This document shows, in pieces, positions 35,068 through 42,859 of a stretch of 64,000 nt of DNA. Positions within the stretch are counted from its first letter, which is position 1. Each line of letters opens with the position of its first letter. Both the position numbers and the translations under genes were made by a program. The stretch is from Bryobacteraceae bacterium (lineage in GTDB: Bacteria > Acidobacteriota > Terriglobia > Bryobacterales > Bryobacteraceae), in assembly GCA_025980665.1 (NCBI GenBank), contig JAICXC010000001.1, positions 62,001 through 126,000 of the forward strand. The letters are read 5' to 3'. The notes beneath the pieces are model-generated. The model saw only the letters and a program-made list of their open reading frames with translations, was not told the origin of the DNA and did no database searches.

Positions 35068-36267
35068 GTGCTTGCAATTATAAAGAGAGTTTTGCTGTTC
35101 GCTTTCTGCGCCGCGCTCCACGCTCAGATTCTGGCCGATGGCCACGTACACATCACCAACCGCGTGTACTGGGAAGGCATCGATCCGTGGAAACCTCAGC
35201 CCGTGGGCCAATTCGATTACGCCCGAGCCCGCAGCGGCGGCGTCAACTTCGTCATCGAGAACATCGCGCCTTACGGCTACAACACCTATAACACCACCGT
35301 AAAGCACGCCGGACGTCTGATCGAGACGTTTCATCGGACGCTCGAAGCGCATCGCGACCAGATGGAGCTCGCGCTCACTTCCGCCGATGTGCGGCGCATC
35401 GTCGCCAGCGGAAAGATGGCCGTGATGCTCAGCATCGAAGCCGGGTTCGATCAGGAGGGCGATATCGATATCCTGCGGCTCTGGTATCGTCTGGGCGTTC
35501 GCGTGATCCAGTTTTCGAGCCAGGTGACGACGGCCTATGCGGACTCCTCGGTGCGTGGCGGCGTCAAATGGTCCGGCATCAATGAGAAAGGCCGCCGCCT
35601 GATCGCGGAGATGAATCGGCTTGGCATGCTGATCGATATTTCCCATGCAACGGAAGCCGCGCAGCGCCAGATCATCGCGGCTAGCAGCGCTCCCGTGGTC
35701 GCCAGTCATGTGGCTCTGCGCGCGATATGTTCCAATCCAGCTAATCTTTCCGACGACGTCCTGCGCGCTTTGATAGCAAAGGGCGGCATGATCGGGATCC
35801 ACAGCGCGGCCGAACAAATCGGGCAGCGGTATTACGATTGGTCGCGCGGCAAGCGTTCAATTCCCGTGAATGGCGTTACACGCGAGCAAATTCTTTTCGC
35901 GGAGCTCTCATTGATTCGCTCACCGAATCAGGATTATGGCGAGTACATCGACGCGCTGGACGCGCAACAGGGTGACCGTTGGCGTCGTTTCTATTCCCAG
36001 CCCTGGCACGAATCGCCCGAAGGCGAAGCTCTGGTTCCGTCACTTGATGATTGGGTCGCTCACGTTGCGCACGCCGTTGCGATCGGTGGCCCGAAGAGTG
36101 TGGCGATTGGATTGGACCTAACCCACGCACGCAGCACGTTGAAGAATTTCGATGCCAGTCACTATCCCGATCTCGTAGAGGCCCTGCGCAAACACAATCT
36201 GGCAACGCCTGAAATTCTCGGCGAAAACTGGTTGCGCGTGCTCGACTCGGCGAAGGCTCCCAACTAG
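35068..36267 (+). CDS. Exported M19 (membrane dipeptidase) family protein with HxH variant
   Basis: A 399-residue M19 peptidase homologue with a GTG start and signal peptide (LLFAFCAALHAQ). Zinc-site residues follow the family: the first motif ADGHVHITN (His26, His28; the family normally has His-x-Asp), Glu in VMLSIEAGFD, His in LIDISHATEA and His in VVASHVALRAI, with Asp in AIGLDLTHA. M19 enzymes hydrolyse dipeptides, D-amino-acid dipeptides or lactones. The Asp to His change may alter metal binding. The downstream binding-protein gene starts on the next base after the stop. Confidence 0.85.
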   Translation: MLAIIKRVLLFAFCAALHAQILADGHVHITNRVYWEGIDPWKPQPVGQFDYARARSGGVNFVIENIAPYGYNTYNTTVKHAGRLIETFHRTLEAHRDQMELALTSADVRRIVASGKMAVMLSIEAGFDQEGDIDILRLWYRLGVRVIQFSSQVTTAYADSSVRGGVKWSGINEKGRRLIAEMNRLGMLIDISHATEAAQRQIIAASSAPVVASHVALRAICSNPANLSDDVLRALIAKGGMIGIHSAAEQIGQRYYDWSRGKRSIPVNGVTREQILFAELSLIRSPNQDYGEYIDALDAQQGDRWRRFYSQPWHESPEGEALVPSLDDWVAHVAHAVAIGGPKSVAIGLDLTHARSTLKNFDASHYPDLVEALRKHNLATPEILGENWLRVLDSAKAPN

Positions 36268-37182
36268 ATGCGAAATGCGCTGCTCCTTTTTCTCCTGTTC
36301 GCGGCGACGGCTGGCGCGCAGATCAAGATCGCCGTCAACTCCACCACCATCGAATCGGCTCCCATTTTTCTGGCTGAGCGAATGCCCGGCGTGCAGATCG
36401 TCCCGGTCCCCAACGGTCGCGTGGCCATGGAGCAACTGTTGCGTGGCAGTGTCGACGCGGCTACGGGATCAGAAACGCAGATGCTTCTCAACTCGATCGC
36501 CGAGCCGGGAATTCGCATCGTCCTTACACTCGCCGAAGCGCGTTATCGCATTATCGCTCGGCGCTCCACCGGCATTCGCCGCGTTGAAGATCTTCGCGGA
36601 AAGAAAGTGGCCGCAACCGTCAACACTTCGTCGCAATACTTCTTGCGGGAGATGTTGCGCAAAGCAGGACTATTGCTTGAAACAGATATCCACTTCGTCA
36701 ACCTGGAGGGTCCCGATATGCCTGCGGCCCTTAAGCGAGGCGATGTGGACGCAGTGGCGATTTGGGAACCTCACGCGGAAAACTCGATCGAGGTCCTGGG
36801 GAGCGAAGCTGTGGTGTTGGAGAATTCGTCCGTCTATCGCGAACGATTCAACCTGAACACCACGACCAAGGTCTTGCAGGACCCCGACAAGCGCCGCGCG
36901 TTAGTGGACTTCCTCCGTGTGGTTCTAGGTGCTTCTGATCGTGCGCGAAGCCACGCAGGCGAGACTCAAATGCAACTGGCGCCATTCATTAATACGCCAG
37001 CCACGACCATCGCGCACGTCTGGAACCAATTCCGTTTCCCCGCCAATCTTCCCGGCGATCTTCCGGACGTGCTCGGGAACGTGGAGATCTTCATAGCAGC
37101 CGTTCAGCATCGGCAGCCTCGACCACAGGCCGATTTGGTCACGTTAATCGACTCCGGCCCTCTCGCGGAAGCCCGCCCTTAA
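36268..37182 (+). CDS. Orphan NMT1/SsuA-like periplasmic binding protein
   Basis: A 304-residue type-II periplasmic binding protein with a signal peptide (ALLLFLLFAATAGAQ). The pattern AVNSTTIESAPIFLAERMPG, GSVDAATGSETQMLLNSIA, VEDLRGKKVAATVNTSSQYFL and AALKRGDVDAVAIWEPHAE is that of taurine/sulfonate/thiamine-precursor binding proteins. No permease or ATPase is nearby, so it may feed a transporter elsewhere. It starts directly after the peptidase stop. Its stop shares the palindrome TTAA with the convergent gene. Confidence 0.85.
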   Translation: MRNALLLFLLFAATAGAQIKIAVNSTTIESAPIFLAERMPGVQIVPVPNGRVAMEQLLRGSVDAATGSETQMLLNSIAEPGIRIVLTLAEARYRIIARRSTGIRRVEDLRGKKVAATVNTSSQYFLREMLRKAGLLLETDIHFVNLEGPDMPAALKRGDVDAVAIWEPHAENSIEVLGSEAVVLENSSVYRERFNLNTTTKVLQDPDKRRALVDFLRVVLGASDRARSHAGETQMQLAPFINTPATTIAHVWNQFRFPANLPGDLPDVLGNVEIFIAAVQHRQPRPQADLVTLIDSGPLAEARP

Positions 37183-37904
37183 CGGCCCGCGTCCTCGCAG
37201 ATATATTCGAACATTTCGCCGTCGGCGATCCACTTCGAGGCCGTCGTCTCGGTGATGGTCCATTTGCCGGACCACGATTTCGTATATGCGCCGGGATCGT
37301 CTACCGTAACTTCGTACGACAGCGTTTTCAGGTTCGGGCGCGAGATGCGTTCAACCAGGTGGAGCTGTGAGGTGTTCGGAAACGCCCCCACGGCCCACAT
37401 CTTTTCATTAAAGCCCACCGAATCGATCACCAGAGTGTCGCCCTCCCAGTGGCCGATCGAGTGGCCCAGGTAGGTCGGTCGGACGTCCTCACCCTGAGGA
37501 TGCATGCGGCCGTCCATGTATATTACGCGCCAGGAGTGCGGTCCGGCCATATTCAGGATGAAAATGCTCTTTAGCTCGGGGACATCTACGATCTCAAATC
37601 CGGGTGCGTTGAGAAATGCCGGGCCGGGCGCTGCCTTGCAATCGACCAGCGGCGAGTCTTGCGAGAAGGTGGCAGTGCGGTATTCGTAAACGGCTTTGGC
37701 CCACGGTTGAAAGGGCACGTCATTCGCGCGGGGAAAACCGCCCAGGCCGGGACGGACTTCCCAATACCCTTTCTTGCCGGGTACCGATCCCAAATTCACT
37801 TTGCCATCGGGCCAGCGCGGAGTGGGCTCCGGCGGCTGTTTTGCTTGGCCGAAAGAAACCATCGGCAATAGGGCAATGAAGGCGGCCGCGATTCTCACCG
37901 TCAC
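37179..37904 (-). CDS. Secreted GDTL-family protein, copy 2 (split partner of DUF6152)
   Basis: A 241-residue secreted protein starting at a GTG that directly follows the DUF6152 stop codon and lies in the same frame; it has its own signal peptide (RIAAAFIALLPMVSFGQA). Family marks: PEPTPRWPDGKVNLGSVPGKKGYW, NDVPFQPWAKAVYEYR, FIMNMAGPHSW-like FILNMAGPHSWRVIYMDGR, YLGHSIGHWEGDTLVIDSVG, VERISRPN and DDPGAYTKSW. The adjacent gene 38297..39403 carries the same domain fused to DUF6152. Function unknown. Confidence 0.8.
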   Translation of the reverse strand: MTVRIAAAFIALLPMVSFGQAKQPPEPTPRWPDGKVNLGSVPGKKGYWEVRPGLGGFPRANDVPFQPWAKAVYEYRTATFSQDSPLVDCKAAPGPAFLNAPGFEIVDVPELKSIFILNMAGPHSWRVIYMDGRMHPQGEDVRPTYLGHSIGHWEGDTLVIDSVGFNEKMWAVGAFPNTSQLHLVERISRPNLKTLSYEVTVDDPGAYTKSWSGKWTITETTASKWIADGEMFEYICEDAGR

Positions 37905-38300
37905 CTACCTCGTTGGCAGCTTCTGACCGCTCTCCGTGATGAGAGACGTTGTCTGCATTGCGCCGACCCAGGCATTCTTGGCATCCTTGGCGACCGCCGC
38001 GCCCTCGATTGTGATCTTGTCGCCGATCTTCACGGTGTCGCGCTTCCACCCGCCGCGCGTCAAAGCGTAGGGCGGACCCAGCTCGAAACGGAGCTCCTTG
38101 GTCATACCACTCTCGTCTTTCACGTTGAAGAAAATGTAGGCGTGCGGATTCACCCAATCCACTTTGGTGACGAATCCGGTTAGAGTCGCGACTTTATTGC
38201 CGTCGTATTCGGCCTCAAACGAGTGATGCGCCGCGGCGGGCTTGACTGCCACTAACATCAGACCGAGCCCTATCAGTGAAGCGATTGCGTTGACTCTCAT
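37905..38300 (-). CDS. Secreted DUF6152 domain protein
   Basis: A 131-residue DUF6152 protein with a signal peptide ending AAAHHSFEAEYDGNK. The core TLTGFVTKVDWVNPHAYIFFNVKDESG, LRFELGPPYALTRGGW and IGDKITIEGAAVAKD is a beta-rich OB-like fold seen in many acidobacteria and proteobacteria; the AHHS mature start hints at metal binding. It overlaps the upstream fusion gene by 4 nt and is followed in frame, after one stop codon, by the GDTL-family gene. Confidence 0.83.
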   Translation of the reverse strand: MRVNAIASLIGLGLMLVAVKPAAAHHSFEAEYDGNKVATLTGFVTKVDWVNPHAYIFFNVKDESGMTKELRFELGPPYALTRGGWKRDTVKIGDKITIEGAAVAKDAKNAWVGAMQTTSLITESGQKLPTR

Positions 38301-39403
38301 TTGTAGCTCTCCTTACCAGATAATGTAGCCTCGACGTTTTCCTCGCAGAAATATTCCTGAATCTCTTCGTTTGGAACCCACTGTATGTTCCAGCCGCCGT
38401 TCCACGGGTGCGTGTAGGTCCGTGGATCGTCCACAGTCACCTCATACTTCAACGTGTCGAGATCCGGCCTGGTGAAGCGTTCGGTCAAATGCAGGGCTTC
38501 GGTGTGCGGAAGGCCGCCATTGGCGAACCAGAAATGCTCGTTGAAGCCGACCACGTCAACTATCAAGGTGTCCTTATCCCATTTTCCCACCGAATTGCCA
38601 TAGTACCCGCGCACGACCTCGTCGGCCTGCCCTTGCGGACGGCCGTCTGTAAAGATGACACGCCAGTTTCGATCCGCGCCACCGAGCAGCACCAGGATGC
38701 GGCCCAGCTCGCGCTGTTCGATGAACTGAAAGCCATTCGGCATTTGGAACTGCCGCGGTCCCCCTGGCGGAAGGCAGCGCGTCAGAGGATCATCCTTCAA
38801 GAGAGTACGCTGACGATACTCGTACACCGACTTAGCCCACGGTTGGAAGGGAGCCACTCGATCCACGTCGGAGAGGTTCTTTAGGAGGCCTTCATCGTTC
38901 ATCGTGATCTGGCCAGCGGTGCGATCGACCAAAGCGTTTGCGCTCGGCGCATTCCAATATCCTTTTTTGCCGGGAGGGGGCCCCAGGCGAACCTGACCAT
39001 CGGGCCAGCGCGGGGTTGGCTCATGCGCCGCAACAGCGGCCGGTTTCTTCGGCACGGCTACGAAGAGTCTCTTGCCTGTTTTCGCGAGCGTCACCGATTT
39101 CGCGAAAGCCTGCCTGCGAGGCTCGCGTGCCGGGATGCCCTCCACGTTGACTGTATCGCCGATGCGCAGAGAATTCCGCGTCCAGCCGTCCTTCTCAAGA
39201 TCCAGCGGATTGCCGAATTCCAGCGCCCAGTTGGCGACCGTCCCTGCGGCATCCTTCACGTTTATAAAGAGAAATGCGTGGGGATTCGCCCAGTCGATCT
39301 TGGTGACGCTGCCCGTCAGCTTCACCTGCCGCGAGCTGTCGTAGGTCGTCGCGCTCTGCGCGAACGCGCTCACGGCGACCAATAGAACGTAATAGGGCCT
39401 CAT
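38297..39403 (-). CDS. Fusion of DUF6152 and GDTL-family domain, copy 3
   Basis: A 368-residue secreted protein. Residues 1-115 are a DUF6152 domain (KLTGSVTKIDWANPHAFLFI, WALEFGNPLDLEKDGWTR, GDTVNVEGIPAREP). After a Pro/Ala linker (KKPAAVAAHEPTPRWPDG) the GDTL-family domain follows (PFQPWAKSVYEYR, TRCLPPGGPRQFQMPNGFQF, DGRPQ, YYGNSVGKWDKDTLIVDVVG, TERFTRPD, DDPRTYTHPW). The two downstream genes carry the same domains separately, so this fusion links them functionally. The mature N-terminus lacks the AHHS motif of the split DUF6152 protein. Confidence 0.82.
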   Translation of the reverse strand: MRPYYVLLVAVSAFAQSATTYDSSRQVKLTGSVTKIDWANPHAFLFINVKDAAGTVANWALEFGNPLDLEKDGWTRNSLRIGDTVNVEGIPAREPRRQAFAKSVTLAKTGKRLFVAVPKKPAAVAAHEPTPRWPDGQVRLGPPPGKKGYWNAPSANALVDRTAGQITMNDEGLLKNLSDVDRVAPFQPWAKSVYEYRQRTLLKDDPLTRCLPPGGPRQFQMPNGFQFIEQRELGRILVLLGGADRNWRVIFTDGRPQGQADEVVRGYYGNSVGKWDKDTLIVDVVGFNEHFWFANGGLPHTEALHLTERFTRPDLDTLKYEVTVDDPRTYTHPWNGGWNIQWVPNEEIQEYFCEENVEATLSGKESYK

Positions 39404-39409
39404 TGTCCG

Positions 39410-39784
39410 CTAGTCCCGCGTAATCTTGAAATCACCTTTCGTCGATGCCTGAGTCCACGTGCCCTTAATGGTGCGATGGTACGACCCGAGATCCTCCAGC
39501 TTGCCCTCGGCTGAAATGTGCATCTTATTCTTCGTATCCGCCTCGATCCGAACCGTCCAAGTGGCAGGATCCACGAAAACGCTGGTGATCGGGATGGAAT
39601 CCGGGCCCGGATTGATCAGGCCGGTGACGTTCTTGCCGTCCCAATTCAACACGAAGGTGACTTGGTTGCGTTGGGTCGACGTCGCACCCCAATCTCCGGA
39701 CCAGGTTCCCGTCAATGGGTGGCCCTGCTGGGAAAATACCGGCGCGCATATCGCCATGCAGGCCAAGAACAAGGCTCGTTTCAT
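39410..39784 (-). CDS. Small secreted beta-rich protein, first gene of DUF6152 cluster
   Basis: A 124-residue protein with a signal peptide (RALFLACMAICAPVFSQ) and a compact repeat-like beta pattern: GTWSGDWGATSTQRNQVTFVLNWDGKNVTGLINPG and DLGSYHRTIKGTWTQASTKGDFKI. The GTWSG...GTWTQ pattern recalls small lipocalin-like extracytoplasmic proteins. I do not recognise a named family. It ends 6 nt before the fusion gene and so leads a four-gene operon with it. Confidence 0.72.
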   Translation of the reverse strand: MKRALFLACMAICAPVFSQQGHPLTGTWSGDWGATSTQRNQVTFVLNWDGKNVTGLINPGPDSIPITSVFVDPATWTVRIEADTKNKMHISAEGKLEDLGSYHRTIKGTWTQASTKGDFKITRD

Positions 39785-39868
39785 GAATCCAAGATATAGC
39801 GCTACTCGCGCTCTGAGCGCAAGGGACTGCTGCCTGATAGACTGTAGTCGTTCTGAAGGAGGTTGTTC

Positions 39869-40903
39869 ATGAACTATCGCCTTCTCGCCCTCGCGGCCGG
39901 ACTCTTAACCGCGTCCTTCGCGCAAACCGTCCGACCCGCTGCACCTGCGCTCAGATCGGCGAAGAAAGCCTACACGCCTCCCAAGACCCCCTGGGGCGAT
40001 CCCGACCTCCAGGGAAACTGGCCGGCGCAGTTCAACATCCCCATGCAGCGCGCGGGGAGTGTGAAAGACAAAGAGGTTCTGTCAGACGAAGAGTTCGCGC
40101 AAACCGAAGTGCATGCGGCGCAGCAATCCGCGAGTATCCAGAAGCAATACGAGAATCAGATCACGATTAATCCGCCGCTGTACTGGAGTGAAGGCGGCAA
40201 GAGGACCAAGCAGACTTCCGTAGTGGTCGATCCTCCAGATGGACGCATACCTCCCATGACTCCACAGGCTCAGAAGATTGTCGCGGCAGAACGCGGTGGG
40301 CTCGGACCCGGGCAGCATTTCCCGGACAAGGTCGACTCCTGGGAAGATTTCGACTACTACAGCCGCTGCATCACGCGCGGGTTCCCGGCGACGATGCTCT
40401 ACACGGTCTATAACTTCGGTAACGACATCATCCAGGCTCCGGGATATGTCGTGATTCGCAGCGAAATGGTGCATGAACAGCGGGTGATCCCGTTAGACAA
40501 TCGCAAACACGTGGGCAAGGACATCAAGATGTACATGGGGAATTCGGTCGGCCACTGGGAGGGCAACACGCTTGTGGTCGAGACGACCAACCTGCGTCCT
40601 GAATCGGGTGCAGGCGGTCGCTACACGGACGCCGCGAAAATCGTCGAACGCTTCACGCGTACCGCGCCCGATGAACTGACGTGGGAAGCCACCATCAGCG
40701 ATCCGAACGTGTGGACCAAGCCGTACACGCTTCGGTATCCATTCAAGCTCGACCCCGAATATCACTTATACGAATACGCCTGCCACGAAGGCAATTACAT
40801 GATGCTGGACGCGCTCACGGCAGCCCGGCAACTGGAAGCTCAGGGTCAGGATACGAAAGTGGTCCGCGGTGAGGCTGGCGGCCCGCTTCCTGGAACGCGT
40901 TAA
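39869..40903 (+). CDS. Secreted GDTL-family protein, copy 4
   Basis: Start set at ATG 39869 behind AGGAGG (39857..39862). About 344 residues with a signal peptide (RLLALAAGLLTASFAQ). It begins with a Pro-rich segment (TPPKTPWGDPDLQGNWPAQF) and has RCITRGFPATMLYTVYNFGNDIIQAPGYVVI, YMGNSVGHWEGNTLVVETTN, AAKIVERFTRTAPDELTWEA and SDPNVWTKPYTLRYPFKLDP. It is the longest single-domain copy and lacks the DGR before the core (IPLDNRKHVG). The stop abuts that of the diheme cytochrome (TAACTA). Confidence 0.8.
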   Translation: MNYRLLALAAGLLTASFAQTVRPAAPALRSAKKAYTPPKTPWGDPDLQGNWPAQFNIPMQRAGSVKDKEVLSDEEFAQTEVHAAQQSASIQKQYENQITINPPLYWSEGGKRTKQTSVVVDPPDGRIPPMTPQAQKIVAAERGGLGPGQHFPDKVDSWEDFDYYSRCITRGFPATMLYTVYNFGNDIIQAPGYVVIRSEMVHEQRVIPLDNRKHVGKDIKMYMGNSVGHWEGNTLVVETTNLRPESGAGGRYTDAAKIVERFTRTAPDELTWEATISDPNVWTKPYTLRYPFKLDPEYHLYEYACHEGNYMMLDALTAARQLEAQGQDTKVVRGEAGGPLPGTR

Positions 40904-41869
40904 CTAGGGAGCTAGGGACGCTGCATACGCCGCGATGGCGATCATGTCATCCTCGGTCAGCTTCTCGGCGACCTTCTTCATCTGCGCGCCAGCCGTGCTG
41001 CTATTCGCGCCGGTCTGAAAATTGTAAAGCTGCCGGACGATGTAGATCGGATGAATCCCCGCCAGCCGCGGCACATCGCCCAGGCCTTTGAGTCCCTCGC
41101 CGTGGCAGATTTCGCAAGCGATGGTCTTGCCGGAGCCGCCGGTTTTAACCAGGGTCTCGCCCTTCTTGATGCTACCCGGTGGGACATAGGCGATGAATCC
41201 CGAATGTGGATCGCGGCTTTCGACTCTCACTGGATCCTGCGGCAAGGTGACGATGCGATTGCCGATCGGCTCGGTCCCGCCTCCCGTCAGCGCGAAGCGC
41301 ATGCGTCCGCCGTTGACCCAGGTTTTCGGCACCGTCTGTGCTTCTTCGACCTTGTACCAGACGGCCGGCTTCAGCGCCGCGAAAAACTCGACGGCTTTGC
41401 GCATGTCTTCGTCCGGCAAGCCTTTGGCGATCGCATTCATCCGCGCGGCACGCTGCGACGGCTCGTAGACCATGGGATCTTTGCGAGCGCCGCTCTTGAA
41501 ATCCTGCATCTGCCGCAGGAGGTACGCCACCGGTAGGCCCGCGAGCATAGCGGACTCCGGATGTCCATTCCCCGACATCAGATGGCAGGATCCGCAGGCT
41601 TGCACCTGGAATCCATGCTCCACGATCCCAGGTAGCGGTGCATGTTCCTGCGGAAACCAATCCGGCGGATTGAGCTGATCGTCGATTTGCGCCTGGGTGT
41701 AGGATTTGGTGCTCCCCGGCAGCCGCTTCACCTCTTTCGCATCGCCCGCGGGCGGAGGATTTTTATCAGGCACGGGGTACGCCCACGTGAGCTGCGCGGA
41801 TTGTTGCGGGAGCGCCGCCGCCACGTAGAACGAAAGCAAACCAGCTAGTATCAAGACCAAATGCTTCAT
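40904..41869 (-). CDS. Diheme c-type cytochrome (c4-like)
   Basis: Start set at ATG 41869 after GGAGGG (leader GGAGGGTGTTCATGAA). About 321 residues with a signal peptide (HLVLILAGLLSFYVAAALPQ). Two heme c domains follow: CGSCHLMSGNGHPESAMLAGLPVAYLLRQMQDF and CEICHGEGLKGLGDVPRLAGIHPIYIVRQLYNF. Each has the A-x-L-P/H-Y-x-x-R-Q-x-x-x-F pattern of cytochrome c4-type carriers. A periplasmic electron carrier, possibly for the PQQ enzymes or DUF1592 proteins. The last Met axial ligands are not obvious beyond QMQDF and the C-terminal MKKVAEKL. Confidence 0.88.
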   Translation of the reverse strand: MKHLVLILAGLLSFYVAAALPQQSAQLTWAYPVPDKNPPPAGDAKEVKRLPGSTKSYTQAQIDDQLNPPDWFPQEHAPLPGIVEHGFQVQACGSCHLMSGNGHPESAMLAGLPVAYLLRQMQDFKSGARKDPMVYEPSQRAARMNAIAKGLPDEDMRKAVEFFAALKPAVWYKVEEAQTVPKTWVNGGRMRFALTGGGTEPIGNRIVTLPQDPVRVESRDPHSGFIAYVPPGSIKKGETLVKTGGSGKTIACEICHGEGLKGLGDVPRLAGIHPIYIVRQLYNFQTGANSSTAGAQMKKVAEKLTEDDMIAIAAYAASLAP

Positions 41870-41923
41870 GAACACCCTCCAAGATGATTTTGAACTATAT
41901 CATCTAACGAAGGCGTTGGGAAA

Positions 41924-42784
41924 CTAGTGACCGAAGGTATCGCAACTGGAGACCTGACCGGAATTTAGACCGGTCTGAAACCATTGAGTGCGCTCGCGCG
42001 ATGACCCGTGTGTGAAACTCTCCGGACTGACGCGGCCGGTTGCCATCTTCTGAAGGCGGTCGTCTCCCACGGCCGCGGCTGCCTGGAGCGCGGCCTGCAC
42101 GTCACTCTGGTCGACGATTTTGCGTTGCTCGGTCGACATTGCCCAGATACCGGCGAAGCAGTCGGCCTGGAGTTCCAGGCGGACGGATAGCGGATTCGCC
42201 TCGCGCGGATCACTGGACCGCATACGCTGCACCCGGCTTTCGATGCCCAAGATCTTCTGCACGTGATGTCCGATTTCGTGGGCGATGACATACGCCTGCG
42301 CGAATTCCCCGGGAGCCCCAAAGCGTCCCCGCAACTCGTCGAAAAAGCCTAAGTCGAGGTACACTTTCTCGTCGTCAGGGCAATAGAAAGGTCCTGTGGC
42401 GCTCTCCGCCTGCCCGCAAGCGGAATCGATTGAGTCGCGGAACAGCACTAGCTTGGCGTGCCGATACTGCGTGCCACCTTGCGCGGGTAGTAATTTCTGC
42501 CAGGTTGCCTGTACATCATCCAAAACAAACGAGACAAACTGCACCTCCGTATTTTCTGCGGCAGTAGACTGAGGCGTAGACGTCGCCACGGGGCTGGCAG
42601 AATCGGAATCGCCTAGAAACAGAGTGAAAAGATTGCGATGGAATAACAGGCTCAGAACGAGCAGAACAAGAGCTCCCCCGATACCGATGTGACGTCCGCC
42701 GAAGCCCATCCCCGAAAATCCGCCACCGCCTTCGCTGCGGCGATCCTCAACGTCGTCACTGATTCCGCCTGGCTTCCATTCCAT
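41924..42784 (-). CDS. YpfJ-like membrane-anchored neutral zinc metallopeptidase
   Basis: Start at ATG 42784 (MEWKPGGISDDVEDRR), the usual YpfJ start; the ORF-track extension to 43303 is the shadow of the permease gene. 286 residues: a Gly-rich region, one membrane segment (IGIGGALVLLVLSLLFH), then the extracytoplasmic domain with QYRHAKLVLFRDSIDSACGQ, GPFYCPDDEKVYLDLGFFDEL and the zincin motif AYVIAHEIGHHVQ followed by ELQADCFAGIWA. Family members are predicted neutral zinc metallopeptidases of the periplasm; targets are unknown. Confidence 0.92.
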   Translation of the reverse strand: MEWKPGGISDDVEDRRSEGGGGFSGMGFGGRHIGIGGALVLLVLSLLFHRNLFTLFLGDSDSASPVATSTPQSTAAENTEVQFVSFVLDDVQATWQKLLPAQGGTQYRHAKLVLFRDSIDSACGQAESATGPFYCPDDEKVYLDLGFFDELRGRFGAPGEFAQAYVIAHEIGHHVQKILGIESRVQRMRSSDPREANPLSVRLELQADCFAGIWAMSTEQRKIVDQSDVQAALQAAAAVGDDRLQKMATGRVSPESFTHGSSRERTQWFQTGLNSGQVSSCDTFGH

Positions 42785-42859
42785 ACGGCAGGGACGAGCA
42801 ATCGACGGTCCAATGTGAGGGCGACTAGTCGCGGCTCCCAATTTCATAGAATTAGGACA

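Noticed and set aside
35047-35817. 256-aa minus ORF
   Set aside because: Antisense to the M19 gene, which has all its family motifs.
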